Positions 7,234 to 16,078 of a stretch of DNA of 64,000 bases are shown one piece after another. Position numbers and translations under genes: made by a program. This DNA is from Oscillospiraceae bacterium. GTDB taxonomy: Bacteria; Bacillota; Clostridia; Oscillospirales; Oscillospiraceae. Location of the stretch: positions 1-64,000 of the forward strand of contig JAHHRV010000006.1 of NCBI GenBank assembly GCA_020025595.1. The letters are read 5' to 3'. The stretch's first letter is position 1; each line of letters begins with the position of its first letter. The notes under the pieces were generated by a model. That model was not told where the DNA came from. It searched no databases and worked only from the letters and a program-made list of their open reading frames with translations.

Positions 7234-8091
7234 TTAAGCAGAGTGGCGCAGCGTCAGCGGCGCCACTCCTGTTTTTAGTTTGATTCGTTCGTGATTATAG
7301 AAGTAGATGTATCTGTCAATCAATTCGTCTGCCTCAGCCAGAGTACGAGGCTTGTGTCGGTAGATACATTCTGGCTTTAATATTCCAAAGAAGTTTTCGG
7401 CTAAGGCGTTGTCATACGGGTTTCCTCGTCTTGACATTGACGGGGTTGTGCCGTACTCTTGTGTTAGTCAGAAATATGCGTGTGAGGTATATTGAAAGCC
7501 CTGGTCGCTGTGGAGCTGTAACTCCGCAGCGATCTTTTCTTACTCATTCTTCATTGCTAGCCGAATTGTGTCCAGCACCAAATTCACTGTCTGGTTGGCA
7601 GTCGTCTTACAGGCAACGATGCTGTTGTCGTAGAGATCTCGGATCATGGAGCGGTACAGAACACCTTCCTTGGTCTGTATGTAGGAAATATCTGTCACCC
7701 ATTTGCTGTTGAGGCTGTCCGCATGGAACTGACGATTCAGCAGATTCTGGTATTTATGGGCTTTCTATCCCAGATTCACTCACTTGCGTTTTCTACAGAT
7801 TTCAGCCAATAATCCGTGCTCTTTCGTTATTTTTAGTATGGTTTTGGGATCTCTGTGTGTGCCATTGGCTCACAGCCACTTCCACATTCGTCTGTATCCA
7901 TAGGTGTTGTCGCAGTGCTCCTGGAGATTCCGAGTTTTCTCTACCAGTGCTGCATTCCGCTCTGGTTGCCCCAGGCGCTTTGCAAAGTCGTAGTATCCAC
8001 TTCTGGAAACTGAAAAGAATTGGCACATCGTAGAAACGGAATACTGCTCTCTGTGACGGTAGACGACATGGTATTTAATCTGAAGCCTCAC
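7234..8091 (-). pseudogene. IS3-family transposase OrfB, inactivated
   Basis: The minus-strand frame from 8091 to 7234 keeps one reading frame for 286 codons and reads as an IS3-type DDE transposase: HTH_21 region (SVSTMCQFFSVSRSGYYDF), first catalytic Asp in WVTDISYIQT, second in RDLYDNSIVACKT, then SMSRRGNPYDNALAENFF containing the catalytic Glu. Five nonsense codons interrupt it: TGA at 7870-7872, TGA 7780-7782, TAG 7765-7767, TAA 7540-7542 and TGA 7468-7470. No frameshift is needed. The mixture of all three stop codons argues for decay rather than recoding. It overlaps OrfA by 4 bases. Confidence 0.9.
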
Positions 8092-8423
8092 CTCCTTCCT
8101 GCGTACTGCAGAAAATCCCGCAGAAGTTTATTTTCCATTTTCAGTTTTCTAATCTCATATGCCCGCTCCAGAACGATATCTCTCGGAGCTGCGTCCTTTC
8201 TGGGACATTCTTGGAAACGCAAAGAATTCCCAGCCTCCGCTTTTCGCTCTTTTCTGCGTTCTTGTTTGAGCAATTCTCTGACAACTTCTCTATTTTGAAA
8301 GCCAAAATACTCTGCAATTTCCCGATGCGTTTTGCCTGCTGCACGCATTGATTGAATTTCAGGCAAAAGTTCTTGAACATGTGTAGTTTCGTTTTGACAT
8401 AATGATACCCCCTGATGTAGCAA
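8088..8423 (-). CDS. IS3-family transposase OrfA
   Basis: A 111-residue helix-turn-helix protein (EIQSMRAAGKTHREIAEYFGF) with a C-terminal leucine-rich helix (ERAYEIRKLKMENKLLRDFL), the normal OrfA of IS3-group elements that supplies DNA binding and frameshifts into OrfB. It is open from start to stop. However, its only in-frame ATG lies inside the hairpin at 8405-8446 and its partner OrfB is destroyed, so the element cannot transpose by itself. Confidence 0.8.
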   Translation of the reverse strand: MLHQGVSLCQNETTHVQELLPEIQSMRAAGKTHREIAEYFGFQNREVVRELLKQERRKERKAEAGNSLRFQECPRKDAAPRDIVLERAYEIRKLKMENKLLRDFLQYAGRR

Positions 8424-8446
8424 TGCTATCCTACATCAGGGGGTAT
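8405..8446. terminator. Perfect 16-bp hairpin at the IS3 upstream end
   Basis: Arms 8405-8420 and 8431-8446 pair perfectly around a 10-base loop. It covers the OrfA start region. Such a hairpin can block outside transcription from entering the element or act as a terminator for the plus strand (TTTTG follows). Confidence 0.65.
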
Positions 8447-8552
8447 TTTGTCTATTGTCCGTTCTTACTGGACCTGTTCATGTGTCTCCCGGGAGTTTTT
8501 ATCTTTATGCAAAAAACTTTCAGCCGGGCTGGAATTTTTTAGGTAAGTAAAA

Positions 8553-9233
8553 TTACTTAATGATGTGCTCCTCAACGAGGAAGGGGGTCACTTCCTTGAT
8601 GATGGTTCTGGTATGCCAGTTGGAACGAACACCGTTCTCAGAAGAGAAGGACTCGTTCAGCTTGTCCTGGCTTTCGAAGTACAGCTCGACAACACCATCG
8701 ATGTAAACCTTGCTGCGGTTTGCATAACGGCCGCGGGGAGCGTAACGCTCGGTGACCAGATCCTGATGATAGCCTTCAATACCAGGCATCTGCTGGACAA
8801 ATGCAGCGTGGTTCACATACCACTCATACTTGAACTTATCAAAATCGACATCGACCTTGCGGGTGATGATGGACATACGCTTAACCAGAGTCTTCTCGTA
8901 GTGAACGGGAGTAACCGTGTGGCGCTCCGTTACCAGGACCTGAACATCGGCAGCATAGTTCTCCTCGTCAGCGCAGACAGTCTTATAGGCATCGCTCGCC
9001 CAGCACTTATTCAGATCCTCGTCATTTTCGAAGAACATGAACTCGAAGCAGTCAACGACCTGATTGGTGCTTGCCATAACAAACTTCTGGGCCACCAGAA
9101 TCTGGTTCTGATGATAGCCTGCCACCTCGGGCAGAGCGGTTACCTTTGCTGCATGAACATTGAGCATATAGTCGCGGAAAGCCTCCACGCTCATCTCGTC
9201 TTTTTTTCGAATAACATTAATCTGTAAAATCAT
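8553..9233 (-). CDS. EthD-domain protein (two tandem EthD repeats)
   Basis: Protein of 226 residues made of two ferredoxin-like EthD repeats, about 1-110 and 115-226. Both begin with a strand and the pattern xKxDxxxExFxxYxxxxHA (RKKDEMSVEAFRDYMLNVHA; RKVDVDFDKFKYEWYVNHA), followed by PEVAGYHQN and PGIEGYHQD. EthD domains accompany catabolic oxygenase or reductase systems and form dimeric alpha-beta barrels; an enzymatic role such as isomerase or small-molecule binding is possible. The start is preceded by AGGAGG. It lies downstream of two permeases on the same strand and is probably the last gene of that operon. Domain call is firm; role is inference. Confidence 0.82.
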   Translation of the reverse strand: MILQINVIRKKDEMSVEAFRDYMLNVHAAKVTALPEVAGYHQNQILVAQKFVMASTNQVVDCFEFMFFENDEDLNKCWASDAYKTVCADEENYAADVQVLVTERHTVTPVHYEKTLVKRMSIITRKVDVDFDKFKYEWYVNHAAFVQQMPGIEGYHQDLVTERYAPRGRYANRSKVYIDGVVELYFESQDKLNESFSSENGVRSNWHTRTIIKEVTPFLVEEHIIK

Positions 9234-9323
9234 TTTAAAATCCTCCTGGTTTTAGACATTAAAGCCGTCTCTTATGGGTGGTTTTATCTTATAAAGTAAT
9301 GGAAAAAAATCTAAATGTATAGA

Positions 9324-10625
9324 TCATACAACGCCGAGCAGCATACAGAGGCCCATATACAGCAGGCAGGAGAAAACTGTCAGCACAACCGTGATCACGA
9401 AAATAACAGGTATGTAAACATCCTTGAATTTTACGCCGGCAACGGTGCGGACGGTTTGCAGGAATCCGGCATTGGGCAGAGAGTCCAGTCCGAGAGATGC
9501 AAATACGGTCGTTCTGTGGAAGGCAGCGGCATTGGTAAGCTGGGCTGCCTGTTGGAGCACAGGTGCAGCAAGAACCAGGCCTGCAGAAGAAGAGCCTGCA
9601 ATGCCTGCAAGAAGACTTGTGCCAACGAAGGAGATCATCAGCGGGCTGCCCTGGAACGACAGGATCTTTTCCACAGCAATCATGTAGCCGGGGCAGTTCT
9701 GAACCACAGCACCGAAACCAACAATTGCCGCAGCGTTGATAATACTGGTCAAACTCATGTTGATGGAGTCAGACATAACCTTGCGGTTTGCCTCCCAATT
9801 GCGGGGGATATACTTGAACTGTAAAACCACAATGGCTACAACACCGCAGAAAAGCGCCGCTTCCACTCTGACCTTGAAGATATTCAGCACCACCACAGGT
9901 ACGAGCATGGGGATAAACGAAGTGATCCAGTGGGGACCACGGCCCTCCATGTCAAGACCGCCATCATCCTCTTCCTCGGTACAACCCTCAGCGGGAGCGT
10001 AACCCAGGCCCTTGGCTGCCAGTCGCTTTTCATACCACTTAATGTAGATAATGCCCAGAACGAGGTAGATGACATTTACAAATAGTGCCAGTATACCGCC
10101 GGCACCGACATCGGTGCCGAAATAGCTGGCGCAGAGAATGTTGCTGGTCGCTGGGACATACGGCATTGAAAGGCCAACATTAAGACCCAGGAAGTAACCA
10201 GCAATAACTGAGGCGCGGTTGATATTTGACTTGCGACAGATCTTAATGGCAATGGGGAACACGATAAACATGGTGATAAAGCTGGAAATTCCAGCAGCTG
10301 CCAGAATGGCAGTAAACACCATAACACCCATGGATATATTTTTATGTCCGAAGACCTTCAGAATGGTACGTGCCAGGGAATCCGCGCCGCCTGTTGCTTC
10401 CAGAAGCTTTCCGAAAAGTGCTCCTAACGTGAACAGAATCAGCCACTGCTGCGCAAATCCTGTAAGGCCGCCCATGTAAATGTTCAGCAAGCCGTCGTAA
10501 ACATCCATCTTATAGATGATGATCAGGACCAATGAGCAGATAATGCCAGCAAAAAGGGTCGGCACATTTTTGAAACAAAATATGCTGATCAGCAACACTG
10601 CTGCGATAAGAATTATGATATCCAT
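9324..10625 (-). CDS. GntP-type permease, copy 1
   Basis: Polytopic membrane protein of 433 residues with roughly 12 hydrophobic segments. The C-terminal signature AAAFHRTTVFASLGLDSLPNAGF resembles the conserved region of gluconate:H+ symporters (GntP) and related ion transporters. An acidic cytoplasmic loop (CTEEEDDGGLDMEG) splits the protein near residue 215. It is a close paralogue, with exactly the same length, of the upstream gene, separated by 43 bases. Substrate is most likely an organic acid, but cannot be read from sequence. Operon partners are the second permease and the EthD protein. Confidence 0.78.
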   Translation of the reverse strand: MDIIILIAAVLLISIFCFKNVPTLFAGIICSLVLIIIYKMDVYDGLLNIYMGGLTGFAQQWLILFTLGALFGKLLEATGGADSLARTILKVFGHKNISMGVMVFTAILAAAGISSFITMFIVFPIAIKICRKSNINRASVIAGYFLGLNVGLSMPYVPATSNILCASYFGTDVGAGGILALFVNVIYLVLGIIYIKWYEKRLAAKGLGYAPAEGCTEEEDDGGLDMEGRGPHWITSFIPMLVPVVVLNIFKVRVEAALFCGVVAIVVLQFKYIPRNWEANRKVMSDSINMSLTSIINAAAIVGFGAVVQNCPGYMIAVEKILSFQGSPLMISFVGTSLLAGIAGSSSAGLVLAAPVLQQAAQLTNAAAFHRTTVFASLGLDSLPNAGFLQTVRTVAGVKFKDVYIPVIFVITVVLTVFSCLLYMGLCMLLGVV

Positions 10626-10668
10626 ACGCTAATCCTTGTTTCTATTCTATTGAGTCACTCAGCTGATA

Positions 10669-11970
10669 TCAGACAATGCCGAATGCAGCGCAAAGGCCCA
10701 TGTACAGCAGAGCACGGCCCAGAGTCAGTGCGACGGTCAGGACGAAAATCACGGGGAAGTATACATCCTTGAACTTTACGCCGGCAACGGTGCACTCTGT
10801 CTGCAGGAAGCCTGCGGTGGGCAGAGAATCCAGTCCGAGAGAGGCGAAGACAGTGGTTCTGTGGAAGGCAGCAGCGTTGGTAAGGGCGGCTGCCTGCTGA
10901 AGAACGGGAGCTGCGAGAACCAGACCAGCGGTGGAAGAACCGGCAATACCGGAAATCAGGTTGGTTGCGATGAAGGTGATCATCAGCGGACTACCCTTAT
11001 AGGAAAGGATGCTTTCAACTGCGGACATATAGCCGGGGCAGTTCTGGATCACAGCGCCCAGGCCGACGATTGCTGCGGCATTGATGATGGTGGTAAGGCT
11101 CATGGAGATGGAATCAGACATGATCTTACGGTTTTCCTCCCAGTGGCGGGGGAGATACTTGAACTGGAGCACAATGATACCTACAACACCGCACAGAAGA
11201 GCGGCTTCTACCTTGACCTCAAAGATGTTCAGCACAACGATGGGAATGAGCATGGGGATGAGGGAGGTGACCCAATGGGGGCCCTTGGCATCCATGTCCA
11301 GTTCGCCTTCTTCCTGTGTAGAACCGGTGCCGTAAGCAGGCGCATAGCCCAGGCCCTTGGCGCTCAGGCGCTTCTCATACCACTTCATATAGAAAATACC
11401 CACGGCCAGGAACACCACGTTGCAGAAGATTGCCAGCCAGCCGCCTGCACCGACAGTTGTACCGAAGTAGTCAGCGCAGAGAACGTTGTTGGTTACGGGC
11501 ACAAAAGGAAGAGCCAGGCCCAGGTTAAGGCCGAGGGAGAAGCCGGCCACGACTGCTACGCGGCTGACATTTGCCTTGCGGCAAAGCTTCAGTGCGATGG
11601 GGAAGACAATGAACATGGTAATGAAGCTGGAGATACCAGCTGCAGCCAGAATTGCGGTAAAAATGCAAACGCCCAGAGACACATTCTTAGGTCCCGAAAC
11701 CTTGAGAATGGTACGGGCCAGGCTGTCTGCACCGCCGGTGATCTCAAGCAGCTTGCCAAACAGAGCACCCAGGGTGAAGAGGATCAGCCACTGCTTTGCA
11801 AAGCCCACCAGGCCGCCCATATAAATATTGAACAAACCGTCTGCAACATCCATCTGATAGATGAAGATCAGAAGCAGAGAAACAATAATACCGCCAAAAA
11901 GGGTCGGCACGTTCTTATAGCAGAACACGCTGATGAGCAGTACTGCTCCAATAAGAATTGCTATATCCAT
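10669..11970 (-). CDS. GntP-type permease, copy 2
   Basis: Tandem paralogue of the following permease, also 433 residues, same topology and same signature near the C-terminus (AAAFHRTTVFASLGLDSLPTAGF). The central loop differs in charge (GTGSTQEEGELDMDAKG). Strong ribosome site AAGGAGAG before the ATG. It is the first gene of the permease-permease-EthD unit and lies behind the TetR gene on the same strand. A weak version of the TetR operator lies at 12085-12102 upstream. Duplication followed by divergence suggests two related substrates or an uptake/export pair. Confidence 0.78.
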   Translation of the reverse strand: MDIAILIGAVLLISVFCYKNVPTLFGGIIVSLLLIFIYQMDVADGLFNIYMGGLVGFAKQWLILFTLGALFGKLLEITGGADSLARTILKVSGPKNVSLGVCIFTAILAAAGISSFITMFIVFPIALKLCRKANVSRVAVVAGFSLGLNLGLALPFVPVTNNVLCADYFGTTVGAGGWLAIFCNVVFLAVGIFYMKWYEKRLSAKGLGYAPAYGTGSTQEEGELDMDAKGPHWVTSLIPMLIPIVVLNIFEVKVEAALLCGVVGIIVLQFKYLPRHWEENRKIMSDSISMSLTTIINAAAIVGLGAVIQNCPGYMSAVESILSYKGSPLMITFIATNLISGIAGSSTAGLVLAAPVLQQAAALTNAAAFHRTTVFASLGLDSLPTAGFLQTECTVAGVKFKDVYFPVIFVLTVALTLGRALLYMGLCAAFGIV

Positions 11971-12084
11971 AGAAAACTCTCCTTAAACATCTTTTGAATA
12001 AACATATGATACAAGACCCAGACAGGCAAAAAACAGGCCTTGAAACCAGACATTCCCCAAAATGTCCTATTGGTTTCCGTCTGC

Positions 12085-12102
12085 CGGAAAGTGTACTCAA
12101 AA
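12085..12102. promoter_or_regulatory. Weak TetR-operator-like site upstream of permeases
   Basis: The core AGTGTACTC (12090-12098) is identical to the centre of the strong operators at 12796-12813 and 12980-12997, but flanks are poor (about 12 of 18 positions match). It sits about 115 bases before the permease start. Treat as a candidate only. Confidence 0.4.
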
Positions 12103-12135
12103 CCTGACTGAATACTGTGCCAACTAAGAAAATAA

Positions 12136-12744
12136 TTATTTTTTTCGGATGCTATTGAGATAAGGCCGCATGACCTCTTCTATTCTGTCGCCCATATCGA
12201 AGGCGTCTTCGCTGAGGCACCAGTCAAAGGCAACACCTTTCATGATGGTTGCAAGGACCTCAGAAATATGCGAAACCGGAAGCTCATCCACAATAAGCCC
12301 GTCTTCTTTGCCTTCCTCCAAACATGTAATGGGGAAGTTCCACATCGTGATGGGAACACGCTTATCAAACCGTCTGACATCCAGACAACTGTTCTTCGTA
12401 TGATAGAAACTGGAAAAAAATTCGATGCCGATTTCATTCATATACGCGGCCCACTGACGATAATACTGGATAATGCGACTGTCAAAAGGAAGATCTGCAA
12501 CTTTGCTGTCGAAGTCAGTTCTAACTCTGTATTCAGCAAATTTATCAAAGATATAATAACTAAGCAGATCATCCTTGGTTTTGAAATGGTAGAAGAAGGT
12601 GCCGTTGGAAACCCCGGCCACTTTGCAGATATTTGTAATCGTTAGATAAGCAAATCCTTTTTTCTTCAAAATATTGTCAGCTGCTTTATAAATTTTTTCT
12701 TTTGTCTCGAGTGTTTTTACCTGTTTCGGTGCATCAAGTTTCAT
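12136..12744 (-). CDS. TetR-family transcriptional regulator
   Basis: Regulator of 202 residues with a standard TetR N-terminal helix-turn-helix (about 12-58: KEKIYKAADNILKKKGFAYLTITNICKVAGVSNGTFFYHFKTKDDLL). The C-terminal ligand-binding part is not recognisable by motif. The start is placed at 12744 because GGAG lies 8 bases ahead; a longer frame to 12834 has no ribosome site and runs through an operator. It is divergent from the SDR gene, and near-identical palindromes lie in front of both. It most likely represses itself, the SDR/OYE genes and possibly the permeases, with the pathway substrate as inducer. Confidence 0.9.
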   Translation of the reverse strand: MKLDAPKQVKTLETKEKIYKAADNILKKKGFAYLTITNICKVAGVSNGTFFYHFKTKDDLLSYYIFDKFAEYRVRTDFDSKVADLPFDSRIIQYYRQWAAYMNEIGIEFFSSFYHTKNSCLDVRRFDKRVPITMWNFPITCLEEGKEDGLIVDELPVSHISEVLATIMKGVAFDWCLSEDAFDMGDRIEEVMRPYLNSIRKK

Positions 12745-12795
12745 GATCTTGCTCCTAACTACATATTCCGGTTGTACTATCTGAGAAAAAGCGAA

Positions 12796-12813
12796 AATAG
12801 AGTACACTCTATA
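12796..12813. promoter_or_regulatory. TetR operator (autoregulatory)
   Basis: Reads, on the minus strand, TATAGAGTGTACTCTATT: 17 of 18 positions match the operator at 12980-12997. It lies 52 bases upstream of the TetR start. Confidence 0.75.
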
Positions 12814-12946
12814 CGCTCCGCACAAGGATAACATTCTACCAAGGGTTTGTAAAGAGGGTTTGCAGAATTTTCTCGAAAAATCTTATTTTTAGTAGAAATG
12901 CGCATTTTCATATCCTAAAAAGGATGCAGTCATGAAATTTTTCCAC

Positions 12947-12975
12947 TTGACTTTTATTTGTCAATCATGTAGAGT
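12947..12975 (+). promoter_or_regulatory. Putative SDR promoter
   Basis: TTGACT (12947-12952) and TAGAGT (12970-12975) with 17-bp spacing. The TetR operator begins 5 bases downstream, so repressor binding would cover the transcription start. Confidence 0.5.
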
Positions 12976-12979
12976 GAAT

Positions 12980-12997
12980 TATAGAGTGTACTCTATA
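12980..12997. promoter_or_regulatory. TetR operator in front of the SDR gene
   Basis: TATAGAGT-GT-ACTCTATA, 8-bp perfect half-sites with a two-base centre. Same sequence (inverted) as the site in front of the TetR gene. Size and symmetry fit a TetR dimer. Confidence 0.8.
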
Positions 12998-13096
12998 CAA
13001 GATATAATCAAGGATCAGCCCCAACTGGTTCTTGCATTCTCATCCAAGTATCATCCCAATATTTTTAATACATTAGACGAAAGGACGTTTCTATCT

Positions 13097-13852
13097 ATGG
13101 CACATTCTGATAGATTTCTAGGCAAGGTTGCAGTCGTCACCGGTGGCTGCAGCGGCATTGGTAAGGCAATTGCTGCCCGCTACATTCAGGACGGCGGCAA
13201 AGTTGTCGTTGGTGACATCCAGGACGAGCTGTTTGCATCCGTCACCAAGGAGCTCGGCGAGGAAAATGTTTACTGCCAGCACTGCGATGTAAGCAAGAAA
13301 GAGGATGTCGACGCTCTGGTTCAAGCAGCTTACGATCAGTTTGGCGACTTCGATGTCATGTTCAATAATGCTGGCATCAATATCTTCAGAGATTTCCTGG
13401 AGTGCACCATTGAAGACAGCGATAAGATCTTCAATGTGAACTACCGCGGCTGCTTCCTGGGCAGTCAGGCAGCAGCAAAGGCATTCATTGCCCACAATAA
13501 GCAGGGTGCTATCGTGAACACCTCCTCCATCAACTTCCGCTGTGTGACTCCCAACACTACCTGTTATGCAGCAAGCAAGGGTGCTATCTCCATGTTCACC
13601 CGCGGCATTGCCGTTGAGCTTGCTCCTTACGGCATTCGCTGCAACGCATTCGGCCCCGGTTCCACAGATACTCCTATGGTCGGCGAATGTGCAAGAACCC
13701 GCTTCCCCAACTACACCGCTCCCAAGCTCGCAATCAAGCGCATGGCAAAGCCGGAAGAACAGGCCGCCGTTGCATGTTTCCTGGCCTCCGATGACGCTTC
13801 CTATATGACTGGTGAAACTGTGTTCAATGTGGGTGGTTGGGGTATTTCCTAA
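13097..13852 (+). CDS. Short-chain dehydrogenase/reductase
   Basis: Classical SDR of 251 residues: cofactor motif TGGCSGIG at 15-22, CDVS, NNAG near 90, catalytic Ser in NTSSIN and YAASK (Tyr-x3-Lys) near 157-161, then the PGSTDTPM region. Asp in GDIQDE after strand 2 suggests NAD(H) preference. It would oxidise or reduce a hydroxyl/keto group. The frame extends to 12932, but the ATG at 13097 follows GAAAGGA (13079-13085) and aligns with the family start, and the extension would run through the operator. Followed after 180 bases by the OYE-type reductase; joint control by the TetR protein is inferred. Confidence 0.93.
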   Translation: MAHSDRFLGKVAVVTGGCSGIGKAIAARYIQDGGKVVVGDIQDELFASVTKELGEENVYCQHCDVSKKEDVDALVQAAYDQFGDFDVMFNNAGINIFRDFLECTIEDSDKIFNVNYRGCFLGSQAAAKAFIAHNKQGAIVNTSSINFRCVTPNTTCYAASKGAISMFTRGIAVELAPYGIRCNAFGPGSTDTPMVGECARTRFPNYTAPKLAIKRMAKPEEQAAVACFLASDDASYMTGETVFNVGGWGIS

Positions 13853-14032
13853 TTGAAAATCCACTCTTTGCACGGACAAAAATAGTCAAATAGAATTGCA
13901 AATATTAAAAATTATATAAACTGCTTGCTCTCATCCGTTTTTGTATAACTCAGAAAGTATAACAAAAAGCTTTCCTCACGAAATCACGAGAAAGACCCGG
14001 CAGCTGCAAGCAGCTTGGAGGAAAGAAAGCAA

Positions 14033-15961
14033 ATGAAATTAAATAAAATTTTTGAACCCGGAAAAATCGGTACCATGGAGCTTAAAAACCGTTTGATCGT
14101 CAGCGCCATGTCTTCTCACATGGGCAATGACGACGGTACCCCCAACGAGGCTGTTAACACCTACCTCGTCAGAAAGGTCCAGGGCGGCTGGGGCCTTATC
14201 TTCACCGAAGACCTGGGCGTCACACAGGATGCAGGCTCCGACCCTGTTGTCGGTTCTCTGTGGAACGATTCTCAGATCCCCGCATGGAGTGAAACTGTAA
14301 GACAGGTTCATGAAGCGGGCGGCCTGATTGGCGCTCAGCTCTATCATGCCGGTCGTCAGAGATCTCTGACGGCATACCCCACACACCCTGTTGCCCCCTC
14401 TGCCGTTAAGGAGCCCGCCGTTCCTTATGTTCCCCGCGCTCTGGAAGTTGAGGAAATCCACGAGCTGGTAAAGGCCTTCGGTGCATGTGCCGGCAGAGCC
14501 AAGAGATGCGGCTTCGACTGCATTGAAATTCACGGTGCCCACGGTTATCTGCTCAACCAGTTCATGTCCAGCTTCTCCAACAAGCGCACTGATGAGTACG
14601 GCGGCTGCCTGATCAACAGAATGCGCTTCCCCCTGGAGGTCATCGCTGAGTGCCGCAAGGTTGTCGGCCCCAACTACCCCATCATTTTCAGATTTAACGC
14701 CTGTGACTATGTGGATGGCGGCATTGAGCTCCCCGAGGCAATCGTCATGGCTAAGATGCTGGAAGAGGCTGGCGTCGATGCGCTGCACTGCTCGCAGGGT
14801 ATGTTTGCATCCAAACAGATGATCATTGGCCCCAGCTTTGTTCCGGTCATGAACTTCGCCAACAATTCTGCTGCCATCAAGGCTTCCGTCAGCATTCCTG
14901 TGATTGCTGTCGGCCGTTACAACGATATCTACTACTCCGAGGCAATGCTGCGTGACGACAAAGCCGACTACATCGCTATGGCCCGCGCTTCTCTGGCTGA
15001 CCCTGATCTGCCCAACAAGGCAAAGGCTGGCCGCGAGGATGAAATCATCCACTGCATCGGCTGCAACCAGGGCTGTACCGGTGAGACTGCCCTGGGCAAC
15101 AGAGTGAACTGTCTGGCCAACCCCCACACCTGCCGCGAAACCGAGTACGACACCTCCAAGGTCGAGAACCCCAAAAAGGTCTTTATTGCAGGCGGCGGCA
15201 TTGCAGGTCTGTCTGCTATGCAGGGTGCAGGTGAGCGCGGTCACAAGATCGTTCTTTTCGAAGAGACCAACGAGCTGGGCGGCCAGTGGCTGGCAGCTAT
15301 GACCCCTCCGGGAAAGACGGATTATGCTTCCCTGATCATGAACTACAGACGCCTTCTGAAACTCTACAATGTTGAGGTTCGCCTGAATACGCCTCTCACC
15401 AGAGAAATTGTCGATGCTGAGAAGCCTGATGCAGTCATCGTTGCTACCGGTTCCAAGCCCATGTTCCTGCCGATTCCCGGCCTTGACAACAGAGAGTATG
15501 TGAAGACCGCTCTTGAAGTTCTTCGGGGACAGTGCGCCTATGGCAAGAATGTTCTTGTTGCAGGCGGCGGTCTGACCGGCGCTGACACTGCAGTATTCCT
15601 GGCCGTACAGGGCTGCAATGTAAAGATTGTGGAGCTGGCTCCCCAGATCATCAACGATGCTGTTGCACAGGTCAAGGCCTGCGTCTTCGAGCATATCAAG
15701 AAGTACAACATCGAGGTTCACACCAACACCAAGCTTACCAAGGTCGGCGAGGGTACAGTCTATGCCGAGGAATTTGGCAAGCCTGTGGAATTTGAAAATA
15801 TCGACATGGTTGTTAATGCCATGGGTGTCAGAACCTACAATCCTCTGATGGAAGAGCTGAAGGATTGCGGCTGTAAGGTCGTTGCAGCCGGCGATGCATG
15901 CAAGGCAAAGAACGGTTACAAGAACATCCGTGAAGGCTATGATGTTGGTAACGCCATCTAA
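14033..15961 (+). CDS. Old Yellow Enzyme / FadH-type NADH:flavin ene-reductase
   Basis: Protein of 642 residues: N-terminal OYE TIM barrel (1-~335; FMN; IEIHGAHGYLLNQFMS with the active-site His pair), a 4Fe-4S cluster motif CIGCNQGCTG then Cys 12 residues later, and C-terminal FAD and NAD(H) Rossmann parts (FIAGGGIAGL; VLVAGGGLTGAD). This is the layout of 2,4-dienoyl-CoA reductase, BaiCD/BaiH and daidzein/flavone reductases, which reduce C=C bonds conjugated to a carbonyl. ATG at 14033 follows GGAGG; a TTG at 14015 lies inside that ribosome site. Together with the SDR it could perform enone reduction plus alcohol/ketone conversion. The substrate (fatty acyl, steroid, flavonoid) cannot be chosen from sequence. 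Confidence 0.9.
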   Translation: MKLNKIFEPGKIGTMELKNRLIVSAMSSHMGNDDGTPNEAVNTYLVRKVQGGWGLIFTEDLGVTQDAGSDPVVGSLWNDSQIPAWSETVRQVHEAGGLIGAQLYHAGRQRSLTAYPTHPVAPSAVKEPAVPYVPRALEVEEIHELVKAFGACAGRAKRCGFDCIEIHGAHGYLLNQFMSSFSNKRTDEYGGCLINRMRFPLEVIAECRKVVGPNYPIIFRFNACDYVDGGIELPEAIVMAKMLEEAGVDALHCSQGMFASKQMIIGPSFVPVMNFANNSAAIKASVSIPVIAVGRYNDIYYSEAMLRDDKADYIAMARASLADPDLPNKAKAGREDEIIHCIGCNQGCTGETALGNRVNCLANPHTCRETEYDTSKVENPKKVFIAGGGIAGLSAMQGAGERGHKIVLFEETNELGGQWLAAMTPPGKTDYASLIMNYRRLLKLYNVEVRLNTPLTREIVDAEKPDAVIVATGSKPMFLPIPGLDNREYVKTALEVLRGQCAYGKNVLVAGGGLTGADTAVFLAVQGCNVKIVELAPQIINDAVAQVKACVFEHIKKYNIEVHTNTKLTKVGEGTVYAEEFGKPVEFENIDMVVNAMGVRTYNPLMEELKDCGCKVVAAGDACKAKNGYKNIREGYDVGNAI

Positions 15962-15990
15962 CTAATTTACCAGGAAACTTTGTACATCCT

Positions 15991-16037
15991 GTTCCCGCTC
16001 ATAGAGTTTCGACTCTGTGGGCGGGAATTCTTTTTAT
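15991..16037 (+). terminator. Terminator after the OYE gene
   Basis: TTCCCGC...CATAGAGT pairs with ACTCTGTG...GCGGGAA, followed by TTCTTTTTAT. Confidence 0.85.
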
Positions 16038-16078
16038 CAAGCCTGCAGTTCCTGCGCCTTTCAAAGCATTAATGGCCT

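Noticed and set aside
7234..8091. Stop-codon recoding in the IS3 transposase
   Set aside because: All three stop codons occur at non-catalytic places and no suppressor signal is visible; decay is simpler.
12932..13096. N-terminal extension of the SDR
   Set aside because: It would run through the operator and has no similarity to SDR proteins; the ATG at 13097 has the ribosome site.
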